This document shows positions 1-10,399 of a stretch of 64,000 nucleotides of DNA, in pieces; the stretch's first letter is position 1, and each line of letters opens with the position of its first letter. The DNA is taken from NCBI GenBank assembly GCA_946803715.1, contig CAMPET010000053.1, positions 6,011-70,010 of the forward strand, written 5' to 3'. This DNA comes from Beroe ovata (taxonomy: Eukaryota; Ctenophora; Nuda; Beroida; Beroidae). Under the pieces are notes generated by a model, which was not told the origin of the DNA, did not search any database, and saw only the letters and a list, made by a program, of their open reading frames with translations. Made by a program: the position numbers and the translations under genes.

Positions 1-107
1 ACTCGGACGAGCAAAATTTCATGTCAATCGGATGATCGGTTCCCGAGTTAGCGGCCGCCATAACCCCTTATCCTTTATTAGATAAGTACCTACTCTCAAC
101 TTCTCAG

Positions 108-1275
108 GTTTTGAAAGAAGAGAGGACTTCTGTTGCAGCAGCGAATCCCATGACTGACCCATCCATGATGGCTGATATGATGAAAGGTACCCTTGGCCAT
201 TTCTCTCATTCTTGTCATCATATTGCAAACTTTTTTGAACATTTCAGTGCGCCAAAGTTTCGAAGGACTAATCAACGCCCAAATGTTTTTTCCACAGGTA
301 ATCTAACGAACATGATTCCGATGGTGGTGATTGGAGGATGGATTAACTGGACATTTTCTGGATTCGTTACTACCAAGGTCAGTGTTTTAAAGCATTCGAC
401 TCGGACACCACTCTCGTTCAAAATATGGGGCCTCGTGCCCAACACACCACTCACTGACTCTACATTCTTGACACCACTTTATTGCACAAATCTATTGACA
501 CCACCCCATACCTTGGCAATGACACTTGACACCACCCTCTCGCTCCCAGGTCCCGTTCGCCCTAACGCTCCGGTTCAAGGACATGCTACAACGCGGAGTA
601 CAGTTGACCACACTGGACGCAAGCTGGGTTAGCAGTGCGAGTTGGTACTTTATCAATGTGTTCGGTCTGAGAAGTATCTACTCGCTGTTCTTAGGTGGGG
701 AATAGATTTGTGGTGCAAATTCTGAATTCTTTTCACTCCTTTTCTCACTATACGTATCCGACCTACAGGCTAATTATTGAAATCCACGATTTTAGCTACG
801 TTTCCCCAATTCTCCAATTCCCCGAACGGTCGACCTCCCCCCTTACCCTTTCCTTCTCACCCCGTTCAGGGCCGGATAACGAAGCTGATCAGAGCATGAT
901 GATGGCCACCCAGATGACTGCCACCCCCGGCGCGCCGCCTGATATGAAGAAAGCCTTCAAAGAGGAATGGGAGGCGTTAGAGGTATGATTGATTGGAATA
1001 CAATAGAATTTCTGCAGTTCGATGTCACTTCAGAGACAGCTCCTCAGGGATGCATGATAGGGCCAGCGCCAAAATTCGATTTAAGATCTTGTCATGAAGC
1101 TGAACTGATTTTGTGGCCTGAACTCCCTGCTCCTTCATCAACACACGTATTCATCCTCCCCACTCCCCAGGTACGAAATCATCGCTGGTCCTTGGACAAC
1201 ATAACCGATAACATCCTGTACAAGAATAACTCCGTCGACTCAAGTTATCAGATAGCCCAGAAATCACGATCTTGA
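108..1275 (+). CDS. EMC3: ER membrane protein complex subunit 3, 3' part (5' exons lie before the window)
   Basis: Five exons are visible: 108-186, 298-377, 550-694, 870-982 and 1171-1275. Together they encode the last 173 residues and a TGA stop. EMC3 is an Oxa1-superfamily insertase subunit of the ER membrane complex, which inserts tail-anchored and multipass proteins. Recognisable stretches are [31 protein letters not shown], a segment matching [23 protein letters not shown] and [10 protein letters not shown], all in the family order. The C-terminus diverges after FKEEWEALE. The first visible exon opens after a clear CAG acceptor in phase 0, so the missing part is the N-terminal third. The 373-549 intron is rich in a TTGACACCAC motif that recurs elsewhere in the window. 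The family call is secure from sequence; the function is inherited from the family. Confidence 0.93.
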
Positions 1276-1980
1276 ACATTGTCACACATTGTTGTCGAGT
1301 TTTGTTGACGAAAGTTTGATCTTTTGTCACACAGAACTTTCGATTTCCGTGACGAAATCTTTATTTGTCGTGGTTTAGGTTATTTAGATATTACATTCAA
1401 TATGACATCTAAATTTGGTGTTTCGTCGGTTTGATATTTCCTTGTACGTATCCATATAATATAAATTTATTTTGGGTATTTATTTCTTCTTGGTGCACTC
1501 ATTTTTCGGGGGATTTCGCGATTCAGTGCTCTGATCTTCATAGCTCATGGAGCTATAGGTAACCGATCATTGTCAATATTCGTCTTCATATATTTAGTGA
1601 AGGTGTTGGTATATACACACCTTGATGTGATAATATCTACACATCTAACGGATTCATTGCCAGTACTTAATACTTACACTTCAATCACTGGAAATCGTTT
1701 AGTAATTAAATAACGCAAAGCTATAAAATGAAACTCTAACTTTGATTTTGAGTTACCCACCAATTTTCTGCTTCTGTTTCGATAAAATCTAACTATGGAT
1801 TGCTGTTTTGTGTCTGTTTCGTACTGATAAGCATTCAATTATACCAGTATACCTTTACATAGAATTAACTTGTGTTGAATTTGAACAAAATTAAGAGAGA
1901 AATTCCATATTTAAACACGGTTCAACGTAAAATTGTGGTTAAAAACCGGCGGCATTTCAAGACATTTTATTGTGTTTAGA
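1276..1980. other. intergenic: EMC3 3' UTR to BRMS1L 5' end
   Basis: This 705-bp AT-rich stretch lies between two genes on the same strand. No coding exon, RNA gene or notable repeat was recognised. The last bases before the BRMS1L ATG form a pyrimidine-rich AG site (TTTTATTGTGTTTAG) one base from the start codon. Confidence 0.5.
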
Positions 1981-4443
1981 ATGACATCAAAGAGGGAGGG
2001 GAGTGTAGGTGAAGAAGACAGCTCAGAATCACACGGTGGTACCGATTCTTCTTGTGAACAAGACGATCATTCAGGTTGGGACTTTAGAGTCTAGAGATAA
2101 AAGGATATACGGAAACCTTTTGTTCTTGATTTTTTAATTTGAATTCCTCATGAAACCAATTTTATAATTTCTTGAAACTTTTCCCTTATAACTCTCTCAC
2201 CTCTCAATAATTTTAGATGATACCATAGACCAGACACGGAAGAAAGAAGCTCAATTCAGCATGGCCAGAATTGAGAAACATTTCACAGATCTCAAGGAAC
2301 AGTGAGTCAAATGAATTACTTACTGTTTGAAAATGAGCAATGAACTTTTCGCCTGGTCAATACATGAGCTATTAATTTTCGCGTGTTTTCTCAGGCTGTA
2401 CAAAGACAGGATAAGTCAGGTGGAGAAGAAGATAGAGGAAGTAAAGAAAGGTTCGATATTATCATCGATCGTTGTTATCGTTACATTGAAACCAAGCAAT
2501 TTGAAAGGAACGGCCAACCTTCAATATCAATTGTCGAGTTTTCAGATGGCACTTAAGTTATTTTGGAGGATAATCGTATCGGTCGACTGCCACTTTTTGT
2601 TGAAACCCTATATTTATCCCTCTCGTTTTAGGTTCGGCAGAGGAATATCTGAAGCCACTCCGTGAACTCACTGCTGAAGGAGAGGATAAGCTACTGATAA
2701 ACGGTGAATCTTATTATCTCCCTGCGTTATCTCATCTTAATCAATTGTTGCAAACTTATCTCGATCTTTTATCTTTTCAATCTTTATCTCTAGATAATCA
2801 ATTTATCAGTACAAGAGTTAAACTCCGACCGTGATCACATATTGCCAATTTGTAATTATTTCATTTCAGAAACAATAAAGCAGCTCCGATGTGAGAATGT
2901 ATACAACAAGTTTGAAGCTGAAAAGAAGAGTTGCAAAGAGCAGCTTGAGGTAAAGATTGATTTCACAGTATTGGGAAGTAATCGAAGAAGAAAAAAACTC
3001 TTTTTGTTGTTCTTTCTTGTTGTTTTGTCCTGAATTTCGTCTTATTGTTATCAATCAATAACCTGTTTTCGATTGATATTTATACTGAAACTGAAATCAC
3101 GTGTTTTTCAGCAAGACAAGCTGTTGTTATTCAACAGTGTAAGAGATGACATAGAAGACAAGATTACTCAAGTTATGAATAACAGAACACCGGCTAATAT
3201 TGATATTGGTAACGATCAAATGTTTTGTAACAAAAGCTGTTTCGGTGCAGCAAAATAGATCAAAAATGGATCAACAACAATGGGTGAGAATCGAACGCAT
3301 ATTTTGTTCCATATTTTGACGCGATTTATTTGCAGATCAGTGGATCGAAAGTCTAGGAAAGCGGAAGAAGCGTGCAGTTGGTATAGCACAGCGTAAACCA
3401 GTTCGAGTTAAGGGACCGTATGTCGTTCATATGCTGACTGATGAGGATATCTTGGAGGATTTAGGTTTTGTGAGACAGGTAAATGGGATCGATTTTGTAG
3501 GATTGAGTTGGAATGGGTTTATGCCACGAAGATTGAACGTCTCCAAACTATCCAAGTTTCAACTTAACCTATGAAGAATGGATAGATTCCCCACAATCCT
3601 ATCTCTTCAGCCCTTTCTCCAGGTTTTACATACAAACAAAACGGAACGAAGACGAACTCGTGAACACTTGAGTTCGGTCAGCAGTAACGATTTGAAACAT
3701 GCAAAGTTCGAAGACGGCAAGTTATATTATGAGGGACAGTGGTTTGCCATCGGGTCAACGGTGTGGATCGATAAGAATGGATCTTCGCCCCTCAAGTAAG
3801 TTGCAAAAGAATGAAGTTATTTAGTTTTGGGTCCGTCACAAAATGAGTTATGGTGCGCTGGCGCGAGCTCCAAACGCATAAATTTCAGACTGAAGACATT
3901 TTCACGCGCGTTGATTTTGCGCATGGTGTAGATTTGTCAACTGCGCGCGCGAAGTGCTGTACTTTACATTTGAGGGTGGATGGACCCGTTTTTTAATGCG
4001 CGAGTGATGGAAAACACGATTTCGAGGGCTCAAAGCGCACGCAAGGGCCTCATTTCTCGGTACTGTTTGAATTAAGTAGTAGCTTGTTACCAATATTTAG
4101 GGGTTATATATGATTTTTCCTCGGAAAATCCAGTTGATCTTAAATCATCGAAATACCACAAATATGCCAATTAGTGAGATCAATTTTTCGCGTCAACCCG
4201 CGTTCTAACAATGGATGAGAATTATTGGAAATTCCATTAAACTCAGATAGAAATATTCTCGACATATCAGATCTTGTCTTAACTTATGATAAGGTCTCAT
4301 CTTAACTTATTCCCCCTTTCAGCGCGACGATCAGTGCAATCAACACGGGCGAAGTTTGGGTCCGGCGCCGGGACGGAAGTAAAACGAAACTCTACATCTC
4401 ACAACTCCAACGAGGGAAGTGTTCGATTAGGCATGAGAGGTAA
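1981..4443 (+). CDS. BRMS1L: BRMS1-like Sin3/HDAC corepressor complex subunit (Sds3 family)
   Basis: Nine exons: 1981-2074, 2217-2301, 2395-2450, 2632-2703, 2870-2949, 3112-3208, 3336-3478, 3623-3795 and 4323-4443. They give 306 residues, close to vertebrate BRMS1L. The N-terminus is acidic and serine-rich. A long coiled-coil Sds3-like domain follows ([68 protein letters not shown]). Next come the basic linker GKRKKRAVG and the BRMS1 signature [17 protein letters not shown]. The C-terminal region ([45 protein letters not shown]) is shared with BRMS1L and SUDS3 but absent from short BRMS1, which decides for BRMS1L. The family tethers Sin3 to histone deacetylases for transcriptional repression in the nucleus. 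The last intron contains a CGCGCG-rich block. A possible polyadenylation signal AATAAA lies at 4924. Confidence 0.92.
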
Positions 4444-5145
4444 CGGTAAAGGAATCGGCCAAACGGCCGTTTTAAGGAGATTTTTGCGGTGGAATGACTC
4501 TGTCGTGAAGTTGAATGCATCGGATGAAACTTGAAGAGTGAGTCGTAGTGAAGCGATGGAGTGATTTGGAGTCAAGATATCTCGTGGAAGTGAGAACGCG
4601 GACGGTTCTAAGCAGCTGGTGCCATCACAGCTGATCGAAGACAGAGAGCGGGTATTTTATCGGATATTAATGTCCGGAAACAATCAAATTATAGGTTGAG
4701 CTGTGTTTTACCCCTAGGATGATCTAAGTTGAGAAATGAGGAATGCGTGTTAGATCATTTGTTGACCCAAGGGCATCGGAAGAATTCAAGTTTTTCCTAA
4801 ACCGACTGGAATGAAAGGGATTCTCTAGAAGAAATTCTCTGGGACTCCCGAACCCTGCCTTTCTAATTCTTCAATTACAAAATGAAATGCGCTCATAGTG
4901 GTTAGTAATATGTAATGAAGAGTAATAAATACATAGAGATTCCATAAAACCATGCAGACAGTCATAAATAATTAACGCACCATAAATAAACATGCAGTTT
5001 GGTTAAGTTTCGTTAAAACGTGAATCACGTCATAAATATCAGACACAAATAAGAAAAAAACCTAGCAAAGAAAGGAAAATTCCATACTACATCTTAATCT
5101 CCAGGTCCTCAAATTGAGAGATCAATCTGAAAATGAATCAATTTT
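4444..5145. other. intergenic, convergent 3' ends
   Basis: This 702-bp stretch separates the stop of BRMS1L (+) from the stop of the secreted peptide gene (-). It holds the likely BRMS1L 3' UTR, including AATAAA at 4924-4929. No further gene was recognised. Confidence 0.5.
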
Positions 5146-5622
5146 CTACTGCCACCTCGGTCTTTTCCTTTTCCCTGGATAATAGAAGAATCCTGCCATT
5201 TCCAGCTTTGTCGGTCCACCATTCCCACTCCGTAACAGTTGGCGTGACGTCACGCCATCGTCCGACGTCACACCACCTAACCGTAATCTTGACAACTGCC
5301 GAGCTTCGGCGGCTGAAACCATCGGCGTATCCCGAGACGATGATAGAAGAGCCTCACGTCGATTGGGATTCGAGTTGACGTCGTCGTGTCTATCCTCATC
5401 GGTATCAATAGGGAAACCTTCCGGATCCCCCGTTATCATTTTGAAATGATTGCGGAGTCTGCGACGGACTTTAGTTCGTGATTTCGGTGTTTCGGAGGGT
5501 GGCGAGATCTCGTGTTCCGGCGATTCTGCGGCGGGGTGAAGGTTTTCGTCTGTAGGGATCGGAGAGGAAAGTGTGCTCTGGAAGACAAGTGCGACTATGA
5601 AAACTTGCACGTGCAACAGCAT
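5146..5622 (-). CDS. secreted, cysteine-free peptide precursor (candidate prohormone)
   Basis: A single uninterrupted ORF of 158 residues. The N-terminus MLLHVQVFIVALVFQSTLSS is a convincing signal peptide with a hydrophobic core. The rest is hydrophilic, rich in Glu, Ser, Pro and Arg, has no cysteine, and contains basic clusters (KVRRRLR, NRRE) that could be convertase sites. It ends GFFYYPGKRKRPRWQ. A Gly followed by KRKR is the classical arrangement for cleavage and C-terminal amidation, which would leave a peptide ending ...GFFYYP-amide. A TATATA box lies about 80 bp upstream. No homologue was recognised. The peptide-hormone reading is inference from architecture; it could equally be a rapidly evolving secreted protein. 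The start is the first ATG that begins the signal peptide. Confidence 0.68.
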   Translation of the reverse strand: MLLHVQVFIVALVFQSTLSSPIPTDENLHPAAESPEHEISPPSETPKSRTKVRRRLRNHFKMITGDPEGFPIDTDEDRHDDVNSNPNRREALLSSSRDTPMVSAAEARQLSRLRLGGVTSDDGVTSRQLLRSGNGGPTKLEMAGFFYYPGKRKRPRWQ

Positions 5623-6953
5623 GATGTGAGAGGAATATGTTTGAGAGTTATGCTGGTCTAAAGTTTGTAAACTATGCTATCTGCCAGCACGTTTGTTACT
5701 ATATATCAAGACGGAAATAACGCAAATCTAACGCGTGACAGCCACGTGTCGGAAAGACGCGCTGAGAGCATCATAGGGGCGAGGAAGAGGGGGCGTGGGG
5801 AGTTTGTGCGATCATCCGATAATGTCATTTCGATTTATTTCTAGAAATATCTCTCTAATTGGGTGTGCGTGCAAACACGAAGCCGGAATTTACGGAATGT
5901 ATCTTACGCGGAATGTAAACTGCTCCTTCGTCAAAATTTCCGGTATTGTAATCTAGCTAATCTTATAATAGCTTGAATTTGACAACGTCGAAATTTTGGT
6001 GAATAAGGTGTAAGATCCACTCAAATGTCCAGGTTTGAGAGGAGATATACGGTCATTTTCCCATTATCAAAGTTAAACATTGAAATGAGGGGTCACGCAA
6101 CTTTGACCTTTGAAATGGGGACTTAAATAACGTACGTGTTCGGTAATTTCATGATTTACATCCTTGTCACGTGCCATTGTCATTAATGCTAGTGTCAAAA
6201 TAAACAATGAATAAATGGATGACGTGATTATTACCTCGGGGTGCCGCCGCTTTGTGGTCTTTGACGTCAAGTATCGGACGCAGGTAATTAAGTCATTATG
6301 CGATTATACTGAGGGGTGTGATATGAACCCTTCAATTCGACCTTGATCAATATTTAACCGTGATGAGTCGAAGTCAGGCATAGATTTATCGCTAACAAAT
6401 GATGATCGCTATGTTTTGAACACCTAAAATGAACATATTGAATGTAACATATTTATCCAAAAGATTTTACTTTTTAATAATTATCATTTTGACCAAATTC
6501 ATTTATTCTGTCGTCTCCCATTTATTGATTTAAGAACTATTGGAGAGTTAATTATCTGAAAACAATGGATGAAATAAGTCTCCGCGCAAGAGGGCGTATT
6601 TTTAGACAAAAATTCGGATTATTTTTCCGGAAATAAACATTAGATCACAGCTTTTTCGGGTAATAATGCAAGTATTTCTATTCGCTATGTCTCAAAATAT
6701 GTCTCAATAGATCTGAATCGATCGCATATTATTCATTCAATCCTATCACGAATCAATTACAATTCAACTATTACCGACAGAGCTGAGTCTAAAATCCCTC
6801 TTAACCGAGGAATAACTTTCATCATGCTCAAAATTTGGAAGTTATTACTGAACTCAAAAATCTTTATATACCAGCTGATATTATTGCCTAGTGCCTTATC
6901 TCTTATCCCAATGCATTTTCCTAACTTCCTATCCCTTCCTAGTAGTAGCTAGC
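5623..6953. other. intergenic between divergent genes, with a TATA-like element
   Basis: This 1.3-kb region lies between the divergently transcribed peptide gene (-) and MRPS17 (+), so it should hold both promoters. Apart from the TATA-like site listed separately, no coding exon, RNA gene or strong repeat was recognised. Short ORFs here have no signal peptide, family motif or exon support. Confidence 0.5.
5699..5706 (-). promoter_or_regulatory. TATA-box-like element upstream of the secreted peptide gene
   Basis: On the minus strand the sequence GATATATAG lies about 80 bp before the ATG of the peptide precursor. That distance suits a short 5' UTR. TATA-like sequence is common in AT-rich DNA, so the call rests on position only. 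Confidence 0.35.
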
Positions 6954-9900
6954 ATGACAATACCAAGAAGCAGACTGAGGACTCTCATTCCTCCACATTT
7001 CAAATCCAGTCCCAGGAACCCCATGTTCAGAGAACCCGTGAAGGTAGGCACCATTTCATGAGTATGTTTTGGTCAAGATTTTGGCAGAATGTTGGTAGAT
7101 GAAAAAAGATCTCGCGCAGGTAGAACCAATCTATGGCTGTGAAAGAATTGGGGAGAATATTTTCAAGGCTTTTTTCAAATTGAAAGAGTCAGCTATATCT
7201 ATTGATCCTTCATGAGAGATATATATCTGTTTGAAGTTCAGTTCATCCATGTTCATCTCCATGTTCATCTCCACTCCTCACTCCTCATCTCATACCTCCT
7301 TCGCCACACCCCCTGGTGCCACGCCCCCTGGTGCCACGCCTCCTGGTGCCACGCCCCCTGGTGCAGCTTTCATCACTCTCCGATTCCCATACACATTCAC
7401 CTCATTCAAATCCAGCACAGCCAACTTCTCCGCCGTCTTCCGGAATAACTTCTCGAACTTTCTCGGCGGAAGGTTCGCCGCCACGATCTCCAGCGTGATC
7501 TGACCGCTCGTCCCGGACGTGAAATACGCCCATTTCTCCTTTTCCGTACTCTTCGTGAAGGTGGAAGAAAGGAGGGACTTCCATCGTCCGAAGGTGAAAA
7601 CGTACGCGAAGATGGAGAAGATTAGCGAGAAGACGTTGACGATAATCCCGAGAATCAACACGAACCAGAAGATCAGAAAGAAGTAGGAGTTAACGACATT
7701 TGGGGCAAGCACGCACATCCCCGCTTCGTTTACTATCCCCGACACGCCCCATTTTTTCACCTCGCACGCCACCATTTTGGGAAAGAGCTTATCGATAGGG
7801 CTATCATTGTATGGAAATTCCTCCGTATCTCGAGTGATATGTACGATCCAATCGTATCCGTACGTTGCGTACGAAGCCACGGGAAATATCTCGTTGGTAG
7901 CGTAAAGCACGAGAACAACAACGATCAAGTTCGCGAGTTTTGTGAGGAGAACGATAAACGCGAACTTTTGTTTTATCATGAACCATTGGAGTGGTCCCTT
8001 TGCTTTCACGTAGATGTGGAGACGCTTGGCAAGCCACCCTGCAGCGCGATCCATTTTCTGTTCTTCTTCTGCTGCCGTTTCTACCGAGTCTTCGATTAGG
8101 AGTTTCACTGAAACGCAAGGAAATATTATTGAGATCCTCGAATATCGACACATCAATGCTTTCCATGATGCGTCGATTATTGATCCAGATTACCAAATTT
8201 CGAATATGACGACGTGTTGTTTATAGATGTAAGTTACTCACGCATGGGCTTCAGAGATCCCACATCTGAGTGATGGAAAAACATGTACGGCAGGAAGAAA
8301 ACGATGGCACAGATCCAAAAATAGAACGGGATCCACTGGTACCACAACTGATACGCTCGGGTGAGGGGCATGTAGGAATTCGCATCGGGGCACGTGTATA
8401 TAGTTCCGTTAGGATAGGTGAAGTCGATACAGGGCGTCTCTTCAGGGATGATTCCAGGGTAGGGAATTCGTTCATCAGGGAGATCGTATGCTTCGAGAAT
8501 TGTATAGATTCCCTGAGGGGGGAGAGTTAATGAAGGGTAGTTAACATCCCGATTAAACATTGCTGGTCCAGTGAAAACATGTTTTAGATGAGAGTTAGTA
8601 TAGCATTAACATTGATGAGTGATAATGAGTGATGATTCATGATCACGATCCACCATATATTCTCACCTGAGTCCAGCAGTAATTCTCGTGAAATTCACGT
8701 GCAAAAATAGTAAAACCATGACACTCAATCTTCTCTCCGGCCAGATCATTTATAGTCACAACCACGCCCGAAATTATGGCAAACGCGAAAATGTACAGTC
8801 GGTTAAACCGGGATGTGCTGTCGTCTAGAGCGAGAGATTTAAACGGGTTTGCCACATTTTTTGGCACACTGCCCAAAACGTTAAACATGGTGATAGATTT
8901 TGAACAATGTCAATCTGAGTGAGAAACTGAGCTGATTTGAAATGAGAGAGTACACGGTGTAGAATGTGGACTCCGATCGGTCGCAATTTTCTGTATGATG
9001 AGGCAAGCTATATTTGAGCTAGCAGGAAAGTGTTCGGATGCTGTCAAAATATGTTGTGGGGCTAAAAATCTGCTACCTGGCTATTCACTCAGCGAAAAAG
9101 CAAAATTGTTGTTGGTTGTATCGCATATATTCGTTAGAAAAGGGTAAATTTTTCTTCATTCTCAGGTGTTTCCACTTCAACTGAAAGAGGAAGCAGCAAA
9201 GAAATACCCATCATATTTGGGTAGGGTAGTCAGGACTGATTACCCCAGAACTTGTGTTGTTCAGGTGTGCTAATTGATGAGCTAATTGATCGATAATAAG
9301 TCCATTACTTTTCAATTTCCGCGTCTCTCAACTGTTTCAAATCAGGTTGAAAACACAGAAATACACACGGAGGTTAAGAAGCTATATCAGCATAAACACT
9401 GGGTGAGTTGATACGGCTTACCACGTCGTTTCACCCTTCTGGTGAGGAAATGGTTACCTCTTCATTGGTTAACCTCACCACTTCATGATCCATCACCGCA
9501 GATTCACGTACATGATCCGGATGAGACGTGTTATATCGGTGACGAAGTTCTGATTGGTCCTCGGAAACCACCACCAGGCATACAGTACCATGGGAAACCA
9601 TACCAGGTAAGAGCTTGTGAACACGTGCTTTTAGTGTCACGTGTTCCTATTTCTGTTGATCTTATATGAGCAGTTATTTATCATTTATTATTCACTTGAT
9701 TTCTGATTTGTCTCGTAGTACATAACTTATATCACGTGGCACATCACGCGTTGCATAAAATCACGTGTGAAACAACGCGTTACATGGAGTCACGTATGAC
9801 ACAACGCGTTGCCAGGTAACGAAGCTGCTCACGAAAGCGGAAGGGTACACGGACCATCACACGGGGAAAGTGTGGTCAAGAGAAGAAAAACCATCCAGTT

Positions 9901-10143
9901 ACAGGTAAGTGAAGATCACGTGATAAAAGTGTGAAATGAGGGGGGAGACTAAACTCTCGATGGGTCCATTTTGCTCTGATTCCAAAGATGTGCTTTCTGA
10001 CTCGTCCTTGCCCCAGACATGATAACAGCGGCAGACCTGCCTATCTCGATCAATTCTTGTTCAACACGAACAAGCAGACACTGAAAGGGAAGAGATATGT
10101 GTTGGAGAAAAATGCTTACGGGCGAAAACCACAGGAGACTTGA
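6954..10143 (+). CDS. MRPS17: mitochondrial ribosomal protein uS17m
   Basis: Six exons: 6954-7043, 9166-9264, 9346-9402, 9502-9606, 9816-9904 and 10017-10143. They total 567 nt and 188 residues. The first exon encodes an Arg-rich, acid-poor leader (MTIPRSRLRTLIPPHFKSS), consistent with a mitochondrial presequence, and joins in phase to exon 2. The S17 core follows: YLGRVVRTDYPRTCVVQVE matches the bacterial GRVVSDKMDKTVVV strand, and HVHDPDETCYIGDEVLIGP matches HDENNECGIGDVVEI of the family. The C-terminal 70 residues extend past the bacterial protein. It is a small-subunit protein binding the 5' domain of mitochondrial rRNA. The first intron (7044-9165) is by far the largest and contains an entire innexin gene on the other strand. 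The start exon is inferred from phase and character; the S17 fold is well supported. Confidence 0.84.
7290..8888 (-). CDS. innexin gap-junction / hemichannel protein, nested in MRPS17 intron 1
   Basis: Three exons on the minus strand: 8667-8888, 8242-8512 and 7290-8107. They give 436 residues, a usual innexin length. The hallmark YQWIPF sits at residues 132-137, just before TM2 (FYFWICAIVFFLPYMFF). TM1 is about 30-48, TM3 about 213-234 and TM4 about 306-331. Extracellular loop 1 has the conserved pair C56 and C71 (NYCWT) plus two further cysteines, C102 and C115. Loop 2 has C279 and C296 (MCVLAPNVVN). Innexins form hexameric or octameric channels joining cytoplasms or opening to the outside. 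The C-terminus ends in four APGGV pentapeptides encoded by a 15-bp tandem repeat. All three exons lie inside intron 1 of uS17m, transcribed in the opposite direction. The family is certain; the paralogue cannot be named. Confidence 0.95.
7303..7362 (-). repeat. coding 15-bp tandem repeat, four units (APGGV)
   Basis: Four nearly identical 15-bp units encode APGGV repeated four times at the innexin C-terminus, ending four codons before the stop. Such in-frame minisatellites often vary in copy number between individuals. Confidence 0.9.
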
Positions 10144-10399
10144 TGAGTAAATTGGTTGTTAATTGATTAATTGGTTAATTGATTGGTCAAGTCATTCGAT
10201 TTATTGATCCAAAAGCCGAGATTGTGCTTGTGACATCATATTATGTTGAGTTATTCAGTGAAGTTTCTAAAATCTAGTGTCTTATCTTATCTATAATCAA
10301 TTTCCCAACAATTGATATACCGTCTATATTTGGCCATGATATCTAACAATAGTATCTCAATTCCGTCCTACTGCTACTTACCCCTTATTCTGCTAGACC

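Noticed and set aside
8995-9147. ORF upstream of MRPS17 exon 2 as an alternative first exon
   Set aside because: It ends at a stop 22 bp before the exon, and removing a 22-bp intron would break the frame. The exon at 6954-7043 joins in phase and looks like a mitochondrial presequence.
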